From Pseudomonas sp. PDM04 (GTDB lineage: Bacteria > Pseudomonadota > Gammaproteobacteria > Pseudomonadales > Pseudomonadaceae), in contig NZ_JACVAI010000004.1 of NCBI RefSeq assembly GCF_014851765.1, positions 620,001 through 684,000 on the forward strand: a DNA stretch of 64,000 nucleotides, given 5' to 3'. Shown here piece after piece: positions 1 through 8,573 of this stretch (the stretch's first letter is position 1; every line of letters begins with the position of its first letter). The notes beneath the pieces were generated by a model. That model did not search any database, was not told where the DNA came from, and saw nothing but the letters and a program-made list of their open reading frames with translations. Position numbers and translations under genes: made by a program.

Positions 1-916
1 CCAAGTGCTCCCAAAACGGATCGTCTTCGCTGAATCGGTCAAAAGCGATGGGTCCCATCCCCGCCGCTCTTCGGGCGTTGCGCAGCACACCAGAAAACAG
101 CGGGAGCATTGCGTTGGTCCCTACATACACCAGCGGAACGCCTGCATCGTTGGATAAAGTTACGAAGAAATTCAGCAACTTTTCCCGATCCTGTCCCCCC
201 CGCGAGGAGCAAAGATGCTGCATTTCATCAATGATCAAAGCACCAATGAAAAAGGTTTTGCACAGCTGACTGATGTGCTGGAGCATTACGCTGATGCTGT
301 TGCCAGAACCGCCCCTGCGCGAGTATTTGTCGACTCCTAACGCAGCATCCAACGCTGAGAAGAATGCTGCACAGAAACCGCGCAACGAGCCGTCATGAGG
401 GCACTCAATCTTTAGCCACACGACCTGGGTTTCGATGAGAATGGCGTCTTTATATCTGCTGTGGCTGATCACCTGCGGATAAAGCCTTGCGATGGAATTG
501 AGCGCTGTGGTCTTACCCATACCACTCAAGCCGATGAGCGTCATCGTCTCAGCGGTGGACATGAATCCGTGGCCCTTGGCCTCCGCTGAGGAAGGCAGCC
601 GATGCCTAACAGATGAGGCCAACAGCGGATTGCGTCCCATATATCCGTAGCGAATCAGCTGGCTGAAAAGGTCTTCAAGGCGCAGGTGAATTTCGAATGG
701 AACAACAACATCTTTCAGCCGGTTGATCCCATGACCGCGAAGCTTCGGTGGCAACGCTCGTTCGGCCTCGTCGGGCTTCGGCGGAAGGTTCCCAACGCGC
801 CTGACCACATCTACATCCGACAGAATTCTAGGCAAGCATTCGATCAGCGGGTTGCCATCGTACTGAGGCATGCCTGTAGGAATGTATTCTGCGGGGGAGA
901 ACGTCAAATCGTTCAT
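1..916 (-). CDS. tnsC: Transposition regulator TnsC (AAA+ ATPase), partial at C-terminus
   Basis: This is the ATP-dependent communicator that links the TnsAB transposase to a target-bound selector protein. About 305 residues lie in the window and the C-terminus runs off the left edge. Reading from the ATG at 916, a Walker A motif GLSGMGKTT sits at residues 129-137 and a Walker B motif ALIIDEMQHL at 226-235. A sensor-like stretch VGTNAM follows near 265-270, as in the TnsC/TniB family. The ATG overlaps the tnsB stop codon in an ATGA arrangement (913-916), so the two genes are probably translationally coupled. Tn7 TnsC is about 555 residues, so a substantial C-terminal part is missing if this is a full-length homologue. 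Confidence 0.93.
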   Translation of the reverse strand, partial: MNDLTFSPAEYIPTGMPQYDGNPLIECLPRILSDVDVVRRVGNLPPKPDEAERALPPKLRGHGINRLKDVVVPFEIHLRLEDLFSQLIRYGYMGRNPLLASSVRHRLPSSAEAKGHGFMSTAETMTLIGLSGMGKTTALNSIARLYPQVISHSRYKDAILIETQVVWLKIECPHDGSLRGFCAAFFSALDAALGVDKYSRRGGSGNSISVMLQHISQLCKTFFIGALIIDEMQHLCSSRGGQDREKLLNFFVTLSNDAGVPLVYVGTNAMLPLFSGVLRNARRAAGMGPIAFDRFSEDDPFWEHL

Positions 917-3081
917 GTCTCAGCCTCGCTTCCCTCGCTGACGACTAGTTTCAGAAACGCCGCGCTTCTCGCGGAACTGGGCCTGCCGGTGACTAGCTTA
1001 GAATTTTCTGCCACAGGAGGTATGTTATCCACAACGCGTAGCTGATTCAGATCAGCGGTATGGGAATCGCGCTCGGTCTGAGCTTCGGTAGCACGCTTGG
1101 CACGTTTGTCCCGCTTGAAATCTGCATTCGATTTCGGGTCACCCTGAGCGACACGTTTGGATTTGGCCCGGTCAAAGATTTCCTCTTGCCGCCCCCTTAC
1201 CAGCGCCGCAGTATTATCACTGTCATAACGGGCATCCGGCGAAACTTGGTTCAGGACATGGATCATATCAAGAACCTCCTCCATACGGAGTCCACCATAT
1301 TTCTGCCGTTGCTGCGGTACAATAGTTAAAGCCTCAAAACCTGCTTCTGACTTGATCCAACAATTTTCAATAGAGTTAGGATCATAGAATACTCGAACAT
1401 ATTTCGTCCGCAGGTTGTGCGAGCGCTCCAACCACTCCTCGCGTAACGCTGTTTGACATGTATACTGTACGCCTTGGAAAACAATACCGCCTCGACTTAT
1501 ACGACACTGCTGAGAGGGCAATAGAGCGATTTTCAACTCAGCCGGCGATACTACTTTTGAATTTATAGGGCTATTATCCTTCGACCAATTCCAAATCGCT
1601 ATAGGCGTTGCTTCCACTCCGCCGGCAATCATCTCGCGATTTAAAAGGTGTGGTATCCGCAGGCTCTTATTGTGAGCCAAGACTCCTACAATAACCATTT
1701 CGGTGAACTCGTCGATATCCAAAATGGCATCGAGTTGGTAGTCCCTATCGCCGCGCTCCATTTTACGAGCATCCACTCCGCCTGGAACGAACTTCAAGTC
1801 GAGGTGTTCATTGATCAGACGGAAACGGCTTTCGATGATCCCTTTCCAATCAGGCCTGAAAGGAGGCAAAATTTGCACCCCAAGCCCCAAGCTTTGGGAG
1901 AGCGTTGCCCCCGCCTCGCTTAGAAGTTCAGCCCGGTCAGCCACAATTTCGACTGGCAAATGCGAGCATGGCCAGTCAGCTTCCTCAATGTCTACGTTGT
2001 ATCGTTTGCAAAACTCAACCTTTGAGGTGCAAGCGTTGTATATCGCGTGTCTAGCCCCATTCCAGCTGGGCCCCTCAAGGCCCACGTGAATTCCTACAAT
2101 CATTCTGGTGTAGGTATCGACGACTACATAAAGTATCGGACGCCCAATGAGCCACAGCCTATTAACGCGATGCACTAAATAGACATCAGCGATGGTGGAA
2201 TCTATCTCATATCGCTGCGTCGCGCCTATCAGGCCTTGGGATGCTGAGCCAACGATAGCCCGATGGTCTTTGTTGTACCTGATAGAACCGCCACGCACCT
2301 TGAGCTTATACAGGTCATCGAAAAATAATTTACCGTGATATCTAAGCTGTGCAGTAGTCGGGTAACTGCCGCGTACAATATTTCCTTTCGATCCGTCAGG
2401 GAGAGTCGCTCTATAAAATTTGTTTAACATCCACTTATGTGCATCTTTCAGGGTGCCACACTTGCCGCTAGCGACTCGCCCGTAAGCCAAACGGATATGA
2501 GAGAGATGGCGCTGTTCGAGCGGGATGGCACCACCATCATTGACAACGACACCAAGATACTTACGCGGCCGACCGGGGATAATACCTGAGGACCGATCCT
2601 TTTTCTTCCCACGTCCGCCGCAAGCGCTTGTGTTCCAAAGAAACGCGTTAGGTGTCTGACCCATACTCCAATAGCGGTATAGAAGCCGGTATATCTGCTT
2701 ACGCTCTACCCCTGTCTCTATGGCATGCGTCGCAACAAGCTTCCCAAAACCAGGACCAAGAATATCCAAGGCAGAGCGATCTTCTACTAAACTTCTTATA
2801 AGACTCCAATTTCGATTTCGGCTCGCCTTTTCATTTTCACTAATTTCATCGTCGCTTCTGAGCAGATGTAAAGGAACCATTTCTGGACTTAAGACCGCGC
2901 GCCCTGAATCAATTTCGTCAATTAAAACTGACTTATCAATCTGCCACGGCTTGCCTGGATTCATATTCAGCTCAATCACGATAACAGTATCATTATTTAT
3001 GCCTAAGACCCTAACTGCCTTTTTTAGTAAGCTCGGTTCTTCGCCGGGAGAAACAATGCTGTTAATTTGAAAATCAAGCAT
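913..3081 (-). CDS. tnsB: Transposase TnsB (DDE family)
   Basis: A 722-residue transposase that binds the element ends and carries out 3' strand cleavage and joining with TnsA. The length is close to Tn7 TnsB (about 700). The catalytic triad is visible as D294 (in YEIDST), D382 (in IVADRAELL) and E417 (in WKGIIESRF), with the usual 35-residue spacing between the second D and the E. The region before residue 250 should carry the helix-turn-helix DNA-binding domains. The C-terminal tail after about 600 is charged and low in hydrophobicity; in Tn7 this tail contacts TnsC. The start ATG at 3081 overlaps the end of tnsA by 8 bp and the stop overlaps the tnsC start. Its likely binding sites are the repeats at 4150-4206. 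Confidence 0.95.
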   Translation of the reverse strand: MLDFQINSIVSPGEEPSLLKKAVRVLGINNDTVIVIELNMNPGKPWQIDKSVLIDEIDSGRAVLSPEMVPLHLLRSDDEISENEKASRNRNWSLIRSLVEDRSALDILGPGFGKLVATHAIETGVERKQIYRLLYRYWSMGQTPNAFLWNTSACGGRGKKKDRSSGIIPGRPRKYLGVVVNDGGAIPLEQRHLSHIRLAYGRVASGKCGTLKDAHKWMLNKFYRATLPDGSKGNIVRGSYPTTAQLRYHGKLFFDDLYKLKVRGGSIRYNKDHRAIVGSASQGLIGATQRYEIDSTIADVYLVHRVNRLWLIGRPILYVVVDTYTRMIVGIHVGLEGPSWNGARHAIYNACTSKVEFCKRYNVDIEEADWPCSHLPVEIVADRAELLSEAGATLSQSLGLGVQILPPFRPDWKGIIESRFRLINEHLDLKFVPGGVDARKMERGDRDYQLDAILDIDEFTEMVIVGVLAHNKSLRIPHLLNREMIAGGVEATPIAIWNWSKDNSPINSKVVSPAELKIALLPSQQCRISRGGIVFQGVQYTCQTALREEWLERSHNLRTKYVRVFYDPNSIENCWIKSEAGFEALTIVPQQRQKYGGLRMEEVLDMIHVLNQVSPDARYDSDNTAALVRGRQEEIFDRAKSKRVAQGDPKSNADFKRDKRAKRATEAQTERDSHTADLNQLRVVDNIPPVAENSKLVTGRPSSARSAAFLKLVVSEGSEAET

Positions 3082-3988
3082 GATGAGAAACCTCGGTTGG
3101 CGGAGACAAAGCCGCTGACCGATGGCTCGGCCATACGTGCAACGGCTGCGACAAGCTTATTATTTTCGAGGTAATATCAGACTCTAAACGGCCGATCCAT
3201 AGCAGGTGATGGAAGAGCCGCTTCACGCTCATATAGTCAATATAGATATCACGTGACGCCTTTTCCAAAAGAGCTTTTAAGGGTATTTGATCCGTCTTTG
3301 ACCCCGCGATGTATTCAAGTAAGTTCCCTATATTTTTCTCAGTCGGCAACGAGGGATGGATATTGGCATAAGTCCTGAGAACTCTGAGGTTCGCTAATCT
3401 AATCTTCGAGAGGTTTTCGTGCAGGACCAGCTTCCAGTCCACGCCCCTCATTGACCAGTATTTTTCCTCAATAGCGAGCTTTTCAGCTATTCGATTCCGC
3501 ACATGAAGATCAGCCTGCTCAAATTCCTTTCTATATTTTACTGAGCGAGCAGCTAACCTCGTTTCACCAGAGGGATCCAAGAAGGTGATGAGAAAGTCCG
3601 TCGTCATAACGACAGGTATCTGCGTCCCAGGATATACAGGGTGACGACAATTTATGCTTGAGGCAATTGCTTGAGTCTCAGCCTGTGTAAGCAGGGGGTA
3701 CTGCTCTCGGATATCAATGATCGAGGCGTCGTGCTCAAGTACAGTGAGGTAATCTCGCTCCGCATTGGACAGCAGGTGATGAGTGCGGAAAATCTTAACT
3801 CCCGCAATCATATGGGAGACACCCTTTGATTTGATTTCCCACACCTTGATCCATGGTTTATAGGAATCTCTCACTCCACTTCCACGGCCTGATTTAATTT
3901 TTTTATCTATTTTTGATTGGGTCATCAGCTGGCGGTGGGCAGCCTTGACCGGAGCTACGGGCGCAGATGCCATGTTCAAGTCGCTCAT
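3074..3988 (-). CDS. tnsA: Transposase subunit TnsA (endonuclease)
   Basis: TnsA nicks the 5' ends of the element so that Tn7-type transposition is cut-and-paste. The restriction-endonuclease-like core is visible. Numbering from the GTG at 4003, the likely catalytic residues are E82 (LSNAERDYL), D136 (VMTTDFLIT) and K156 (ARSVKYRKE), followed by an EKYWSMRGVDW segment typical of the family. The C-terminal domain (about 190-304) should be the winged-helix TnsC-binding region. I chose the ATG at 3988 (304 residues). The GTG at 4003 would add five residues, and neither has a clear ribosome binding site. It is the first gene of the tnsABC operon, and its promoter must lie in the transposon end at 3989-4217. 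Confidence 0.94.
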   Translation of the reverse strand: MSDLNMASAPVAPVKAAHRQLMTQSKIDKKIKSGRGSGVRDSYKPWIKVWEIKSKGVSHMIAGVKIFRTHHLLSNAERDYLTVLEHDASIIDIREQYPLLTQAETQAIASSINCRHPVYPGTQIPVVMTTDFLITFLDPSGETRLAARSVKYRKEFEQADLHVRNRIAEKLAIEEKYWSMRGVDWKLVLHENLSKIRLANLRVLRTYANIHPSLPTEKNIGNLLEYIAGSKTDQIPLKALLEKASRDIYIDYMSVKRLFHHLLWIGRLESDITSKIISLSQPLHVWPSHRSAALSPPTEVSHHA

Positions 3989-4149
3989 GATTGGGCGACC
4001 CACTCGAACGGAACGAGGCTGGTGTGTCGTGTAAAGAGGACATGCCAGCGAGCGGGCTCAGCCAGGACAACAGTCACAGCGGTGCGTAGAGGATTGTCAC
4101 CCAAATCTCCAAGGCCTGGCTCCGGCCTGATGTGCGGTCGGGGCCAGCC

Positions 4150-4206
4150 TTGTGACAACCTTTATTACGTTGTGACAACCTTTATTGTTTTGTGACAACC
4201 TTTATT
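4150..4206 (-). repeat. Three direct 17-bp repeats, probable TnsB-binding sites of the right end
   Basis: The sequence TTGTGACAACCTTTATT occurs three times without mismatch at 4150-4166, 4170-4186 and 4190-4206, with an exact 20-bp period (3-bp spacers). Tn7-family right ends carry tightly packed TnsB sites of about this size and spacing. The outermost copy is 11 bp from the predicted terminus at 4217. The binding role is inferred from position and spacing. Confidence 0.88.
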
Positions 4207-4217
4207 AATCAAAAACA

Positions 4218-4222
4218 TCAAC
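4218..4222. repeat. Predicted 5-bp target-site duplication next to the transposon end
   Basis: The bases tcaac follow directly after the predicted terminal 5'-TGT (read leftward from 4217). They lie 19-23 bp beyond the glmS stop codon, matching the Tn7 insertion point. The second copy would be at the unseen left end, so this is a prediction from one side only. Confidence 0.5.
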
Positions 4223-4240
4223 CACCGACCTGTGGATAAC

Positions 4241-4276
4241 TTATTCCACCGTCACCGACTTCGCCAGGTTGCGCGG
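4241..4276 (-). other. attTn7 recognition segment in the 3' end of glmS
   Basis: Tn7 TnsD recognises the last codons of glmS. Here these encode NLAKSVTVE and are intact next to the insertion at about 4217. The gene end is unchanged, so the site should still be recognised even though it is occupied. Confidence 0.75.
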
Positions 4277-6073
4277 CTGGTCGACGTCCGTGCCCTTGAG
4301 CACGGCGACGTAGTACGACAGCAACTGCAGCGGGATGGTGTAGAGGATCGGCGACAGGATGTCGTGGATATGCGGCATGTGCACGACGTGGGTGCCTTCG
4401 CCGTTGGTCATGCCGGCCTTCTCGTCGGCGAACACGATCAGTTGGCCGCCACGGGCGCGGACTTCCTGCAGGTTGGATTTCAGCTTTTCCAGCAGCTCGT
4501 TGTTCGGCGCGACGGTGACCACCGGCATGTCGTTATCCACAAGCGCGAGCGGGCCGTGTTTCAGTTCGCCGGCCGGGTAGGCTTCGGCGTGGATGTAAGA
4601 GATTTCCTTGAGCTTGAGCGCCCCTTCCATGGCCACCGGGAATTGCGCGCCACGGCCGAGGAACAGCGTGTGGTTCTTTTCGGCGAACAGTTCGGCGATT
4701 TTCTCGACGGTGCTGTCCATGGCCAAGGCTTCACCCAGGCGGGTTGGCAGGCGACGCAGCTCTTCGACCAGTGTGGCCTCGACACCTTTGGCAAGCGTGC
4801 CACGAACCTGGCCCAAGGACAGGGTGAGCAACAGCAGGCCAACCAGCTGGGTGGTGAACGCCTTGGTCGAGGCGACGCCGATTTCGCGTCCGGCCTGGGT
4901 CAGCAGCGTCAGGTCGGATTCGCGCACCAGCGAGCTGATACCGACGTTGCAGATGGCCAGGCTGGCGAGGAAGCCCAGTTCCTTGGCGTTACGCAGCGCG
5001 GCCAGGGTGTCGGCGGTTTCGCCGGACTGGGAGATGGTCACGAACAGCGTGTCCGGTTGCACCACCACCTTGCGGTAGCGGAATTCGCTGGCGACTTCGA
5101 CCTGGCACGGGATCCCGGCCAGCTCTTCAAGCCAGTAACGGGCAACCATGCCGGCGTGGTAGCTGGTGCCGCACGCGACGATCTGCACGTTGCGCACTTT
5201 GGCGAACAGCTCGGCAGCCTGTGGACCAAACGCCTGGACCAGCACGCCATTCGGGCTCAAGCGGCCCTCGAGGGTGCGCTGCACCACGGCCGGTTGCTCG
5301 TGGATTTCCTTGAGCATGAAATGGCGGAACTCGCCCTTGTCGGCCGCTTCGGCACCGTCGCGGTACTGCACGGTTTCGCGCTCGACGGCCTGGCCGGTAA
5401 TGTCCCAGATCTGCACGCTGTCACGGCGGATGTCGGCGATATCGCCTTCTTCCAGGTACATGAAGCGGTCGGTGACCTGGCGCAGGGCCAATTGGTCGGA
5501 CGCCAGGAAGTTTTCCCCCAGACCCAGACCGATCACCAACGGGCTGCCGCTACGGGCGGCGACCAGGCGATCCGGTTGAGCAGCGCTGATCACCGCCAGG
5601 CCGTAAGCACCGTGCAGCTCTTTGACGGTGGCCTTGAGGGCCACGGTCAGGTCGCCCAGGTCCTTGAGTTTGTGGTTCAGCAGGTGGGCGATCACTTCGG
5701 TGTCGGTGTCCGAAGTGAACACGTAGCCCAGGGCTTTGAGTTGTTCGCGCAGGGCTTCGTGGTTTTCGATGATGCCGTTGTGCACCACCGCCAGGTCGCC
5801 GGAAAAATGCGGGTGAGCATTACGCTCGCACGGCGCACCGTGGGTGGCCCAACGTGTATGGGCAATGCCCAGGCGCCCTACCAGCGGCTCGGCGTCGAGC
5901 GCAGCTTCCAGCTCGCTGACCTTGCCCGGGCGACGCATGCGTTCGAGCCTGGCGTCGTTGGTCAGTACCGCCACACCGGCGCTGTCGTAGCCACGGTATT
6001 CCAGGCGCTTGAGGCCTTCGAGCAGGATGGCGGTGATATTACGTTCTGCAACTGCGCCGACAATTCCACACAT
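4241..6073 (-). CDS. glmS: Glutamine--fructose-6-phosphate aminotransferase (isomerizing)
   Basis: The enzyme makes glucosamine-6-phosphate from fructose-6-phosphate and glutamine, the entry step to UDP-GlcNAc, peptidoglycan and lipopolysaccharide. It has 610 residues, the normal length. The N-terminal glutaminase domain begins MCGIVGA, with Cys2 as nucleophile, followed by RGYDSAG and THGAP. Two SIS sugar-isomerase domains follow (about 285-425 and 455-600; motifs CGTSYHAG, SQSGETADT, ESEDL-like LVRESDLT). The C-terminal PRNLAKSVTVE is the conserved substrate-loop end. The start ATG at 6073 is one base from the glmR stop, with an AGGAG inside the glmR end, so the two genes are co-transcribed. 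There is no room for a glmS ribozyme leader. Confidence 0.99.
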   Translation of the reverse strand: MCGIVGAVAERNITAILLEGLKRLEYRGYDSAGVAVLTNDARLERMRRPGKVSELEAALDAEPLVGRLGIAHTRWATHGAPCERNAHPHFSGDLAVVHNGIIENHEALREQLKALGYVFTSDTDTEVIAHLLNHKLKDLGDLTVALKATVKELHGAYGLAVISAAQPDRLVAARSGSPLVIGLGLGENFLASDQLALRQVTDRFMYLEEGDIADIRRDSVQIWDITGQAVERETVQYRDGAEAADKGEFRHFMLKEIHEQPAVVQRTLEGRLSPNGVLVQAFGPQAAELFAKVRNVQIVACGTSYHAGMVARYWLEELAGIPCQVEVASEFRYRKVVVQPDTLFVTISQSGETADTLAALRNAKELGFLASLAICNVGISSLVRESDLTLLTQAGREIGVASTKAFTTQLVGLLLLTLSLGQVRGTLAKGVEATLVEELRRLPTRLGEALAMDSTVEKIAELFAEKNHTLFLGRGAQFPVAMEGALKLKEISYIHAEAYPAGELKHGPLALVDNDMPVVTVAPNNELLEKLKSNLQEVRARGGQLIVFADEKAGMTNGEGTHVVHMPHIHDILSPILYTIPLQLLSYYVAVLKGTDVDQPRNLAKSVTVE

Positions 6074-6074
6074 G

Positions 6075-6851
6075 CTATTTCTCCTGACTGACAGCCGCGC
6101 AAATCAAATTGATGCCGCGGGCCTGAATCTGATCCCGTGCCTCGAGCGGCAGGCGATCATCCGTAATAAGGGTATGGACGCTGCTCCAGGGCAGCTCCAG
6201 GTTGGGAATCTTGCGGCCGATCTTGTCGGCCTCGACCATCACAATGACTTCGCGGGCGACATCGGCCATGACGCGGCTCAGCCCCAACAGTTCATTGAAG
6301 GTGGTGGTGCCACGCACCAGGTCGATGCCGTCGGCACCGATGAACAACTGGTCGAAATCGTAGGAGCGTAGTACCTGCTCGGCGACCTGGCCCTGAAAGG
6401 ATTCGGAATGGGGATCCCAGGTGCCGCCGGTCATCAACAGCACCGGTTCGTGCTCGAGTTCGCTGAGCGCATTGGCAACGTGCAGGGAATTGGTCATCAC
6501 CACCAGGCCCGGTTGCTGGCCGAGTTCGGGGATCATCGCGGCGGTGGTGCTGCCGCTGTCGATGATGATCCGCGCATGCTCGCGAATCCGCGTGACCGCC
6601 GCGCGGGCGATGGCCTGTTTATAAGTGGAGACTGGCTGGCCAATGTCGGCTACCAATTCCTGGGGCATGGTGATTGCCCCGCCGTAACGGCGCAATAACA
6701 GACCATTGCTTTCGAGGGCGGCCAGATCCTTGCGAATCGTAACTTCCGAGGTTTCGAAACGTTTGGCCAGCGCATCCACACTCACTTCACCCTGTTCGTT
6801 GAGCAGGGCAAGAATATTGTGGCGGCGTTGGGGCGTATTGCGCTTCGACAT
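6075..6851 (-). CDS. glmR: DeoR-family transcriptional regulator upstream of glmS
   Basis: A 258-residue regulator starting MSKRNTPQRR. It has an N-terminal DeoR winged helix-turn-helix (about 6-60; VDALAKRFETSEVTIRKDL) and a C-terminal sugar-phosphate-sensing domain (about 75-240; IDSGSTTAAM, MTGGTWDP, FIGADGID). I preferred the ATG at 6851 to the upstream one at 6893 because family members start just before the helix-turn-helix. It sits one base from glmS and follows glmU, so a role in amino-sugar precursor supply is likely. The P. aeruginosa protein at this locus is called GlmR. The target operator is not identified here. Confidence 0.9.
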   Translation of the reverse strand: MSKRNTPQRRHNILALLNEQGEVSVDALAKRFETSEVTIRKDLAALESNGLLLRRYGGAITMPQELVADIGQPVSTYKQAIARAAVTRIREHARIIIDSGSTTAAMIPELGQQPGLVVMTNSLHVANALSELEHEPVLLMTGGTWDPHSESFQGQVAEQVLRSYDFDQLFIGADGIDLVRGTTTFNELLGLSRVMADVAREVIVMVEADKIGRKIPNLELPWSSVHTLITDDRLPLEARDQIQARGINLICAAVSQEK

Positions 6852-7088
6852 GACTTGGTAAGTTTCGATTCGAAAGATAACGGAAGCAATCAAAACCTAT
6901 TGGCGAAACTTCGTCAAGCGGGCGGTGATAAAAAGGGTTGTGGATAATTTTCGCCGCCGGCCCCACCGCTACGGAGGTATGAGCAGTCCCTCACCTGTGG
7001 GAGTGGAGTGACTCCCACAGGAATGTTGATTCAACCGATCTGCAGCAGGGTCAACCCCGCGAGGGACGTATCCGGCGTTGTGGATAAC
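6852..7088. other. Intergenic region glmU-glmR with REP-like hairpin and two DnaA boxes
   Basis: The gap contains a single REP-type palindrome (6994-7021; arms CCTGTGGGAGT and ACTCCCACAGG) and two exact TGTGGATAA nonamers at 6939-6947 and 7079-7087. The hairpin lies downstream of glmU and could end its transcript. The glmR promoter should also lie here, but I cannot place it. Confidence 0.6.
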
Positions 7089-8456
7089 TTAGCTCTTCTT
7101 GACCTTCTCCGGCCGTTTCCAGCCGTCGATGTTCTTCTGGCGAGCACGACCTACCGCCAACTGGGCTTTATCCACATTCTGCGTGATGGTCGATCCGGCT
7201 GCGGTAGTCGCGCCGCTGGAGATATCCACAGGCGCCACGAGCGAGTTGTTGGAACCGATGAACACGTCTTCACCCATCACGGTTTTCCACTTGTTCACAC
7301 CGTCATAGTTGCAGGTGATGGTACCCGCACCGATGTTGGTCCGCGCACCGATCTCGGCATCCCCCAGGTAACTCAGGTGCCCAGCCTTGGCCCCTTCTCC
7401 CAGATGCGCGTTTTTCAGTTCGACAAAGTTACCCACATGCGCGCGCGCTTCCAGCACGGTACCCGGACGCAGGCGGGCGAACGGCCCGGCATCGCTGCTT
7501 TCACCGAGCACCGCGCCATCGAGGTGGCTGTTGGCCTTGATCACCACACCCTTGCGCAGGGTACTGTCCTTGATCACGCAATTCGGGCCGATCACCACAT
7601 CGTCTTCAATGACCACCTTGCCTTCGAGGATCACGTTGATGTCGATCAGCACATCGCGGCCGACGCTGACTTCACCGCGCACATCGAAGCGTGCCGGATC
7701 ACGCAGGGTCACCCCTTGCGCCATCAGGCGGCGTGCGGCACGCAGCTGATAATGACGCTCGAGCTCGGCCAGCTGCTTGCGATCGTTGGCGCCCTGCACT
7801 TCCATGGCATCGTGGGGTTGCTCGGTAGCCACCACCAGCCCATCGTTGACCGCCATGGCAATCACGTCGGTCAGGTAGTACTCGCCCTGGGCATTGTTAT
7901 TGGAAAGACGGCTCATCCAGCCGCTCATCTGCGCGAAAGGCAGCGCCAGAATGCCGGTATTGCCTTCGGTGATCGCACGTTCGGCTTCGTTGGCGTCTTT
8001 CTGCTCGACGATGGCCGTGACCTTGCCCGCCGCATCGCGAACGATGCGGCCGTAACCGGTCGGGTCGTCCAGTTCCACGGTCAACAAACCCAGCTGTTGC
8101 GGCGCGACTTTCTCCAGCAGGCGTTGAAGGGTCTCGACTTCGATCAACGGTACATCGCCATAGAGAATCAGCACGGTGTCGGCTTCGATGTACGGCACCG
8201 CTTGAGCAACCGCGTGACCCGTACCGAGTTGTTTGTCCTGCAGAACGAAATTCAGGTCATCCGCCGCCAGGCGCTCACGCACGGCATCGGCACCATGGCC
8301 GATGACCACATGGATGCGCTGTGGATCAAGTTGCCGCGCGCTGTGGATAACATGGCCAAGCATCGAATTGCCGGCAATCGGGTGCAGGACCTTTGGCAGC
8401 GCCGAGCGCATACGAGTGCCCTGGCCAGCGGCGAGGATAACGATTTCAAGAGACAT
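7089..8456 (-). CDS. glmU: Bifunctional GlcN-1-P acetyltransferase / UDP-GlcNAc pyrophosphorylase
   Basis: GlmU performs the last two steps to UDP-N-acetylglucosamine. The protein has 455 residues, full length. The uridyltransferase domain (about 1-229) opens with the nucleotide-binding signature LAAGQGTRMRSALPKVLH and has the YGDVPL metal site. The C-terminal part (about 250-455) is a left-handed beta helix of hexapeptide repeats with the acetyltransferase signature (GHLSYLGDAEIG, NIGAGTITCNYDG). It lies between the ATP synthase operon and glmR, separated from atpC by a strong terminator at 8516-8548, so it needs its own promoter. Together with glmS it forms a precursor-supply locus. Confidence 0.98.
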   Translation of the reverse strand: MSLEIVILAAGQGTRMRSALPKVLHPIAGNSMLGHVIHSARQLDPQRIHVVIGHGADAVRERLAADDLNFVLQDKQLGTGHAVAQAVPYIEADTVLILYGDVPLIEVETLQRLLEKVAPQQLGLLTVELDDPTGYGRIVRDAAGKVTAIVEQKDANEAERAITEGNTGILALPFAQMSGWMSRLSNNNAQGEYYLTDVIAMAVNDGLVVATEQPHDAMEVQGANDRKQLAELERHYQLRAARRLMAQGVTLRDPARFDVRGEVSVGRDVLIDINVILEGKVVIEDDVVIGPNCVIKDSTLRKGVVIKANSHLDGAVLGESSDAGPFARLRPGTVLEARAHVGNFVELKNAHLGEGAKAGHLSYLGDAEIGARTNIGAGTITCNYDGVNKWKTVMGEDVFIGSNNSLVAPVDISSGATTAAGSTITQNVDKAQLAVGRARQKNIDGWKRPEKVKKS

Positions 8457-8515
8457 GACTGGCTACCAATCCTGGGTGGTCAGCGGCTGCGACCAACGTG
8501 ATGAAAATCGGAAAA

Positions 8516-8548
8516 GAAAAAAGGGTAGCCGAGGCTACCCTTTTTAAT
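8516..8548 (-). terminator. Rho-independent terminator of the ATP synthase operon
   Basis: Downstream of atpC (minus strand) there is a GGGTAGCC / GGCTACCC hairpin with a 2-base loop, flanked by A and T runs on both sides. It ends in a T-rich tract on the minus strand (complement of the A-rich 8508-8522). Confidence 0.85.
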
Positions 8549-8573
8549 CAATCGCGCAACAAGTGACAGCCTG

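Larger units (their letters stand above)
1..4217 (-). mobile_element. Tn7-like transposon, right-end portion, in attTn7
   Basis: Three overlapping transposition genes (tnsA, tnsB, tnsC) run leftward, with tnsA nearest glmS as in Tn7, and three perfect 17-bp repeats lie outside tnsA. Read from the glmS side, the predicted terminus is 5'-TGTTTTTGAT ending at 4217. This places the junction about 23 bp past the glmS stop codon, where Tn7 family elements insert in pseudomonads. The next five bases (4218-4222, tcaac) would be the target duplication; the matching copy is outside the window. The element is visibly more AT-rich than the flanking chromosome, which supports transfer. The left end, a TnsD/TniQ target selector and the cargo are not visible. 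Confidence 0.93.

Noticed and set aside
4150..4206. Short regular repeats that could be read as a CRISPR array
   Set aside because: The repeats are only 17 bp with 3-bp spacers, no cas genes are near, and the position fits transposase sites at a Tn7-type end.
4232..6091. Long plus-strand open frame (619 codons) opposite glmS
   Set aside because: It is the antisense shadow of a clear glmS gene in high-GC DNA; its composition is unlike a protein (His, Gln, Gly-rich) and it has no motif.
6074..6120. glmS ribozyme/riboswitch leader
   Set aside because: Only one base separates glmR and glmS, and glmS ribozymes belong mainly to Gram-positive bacteria.
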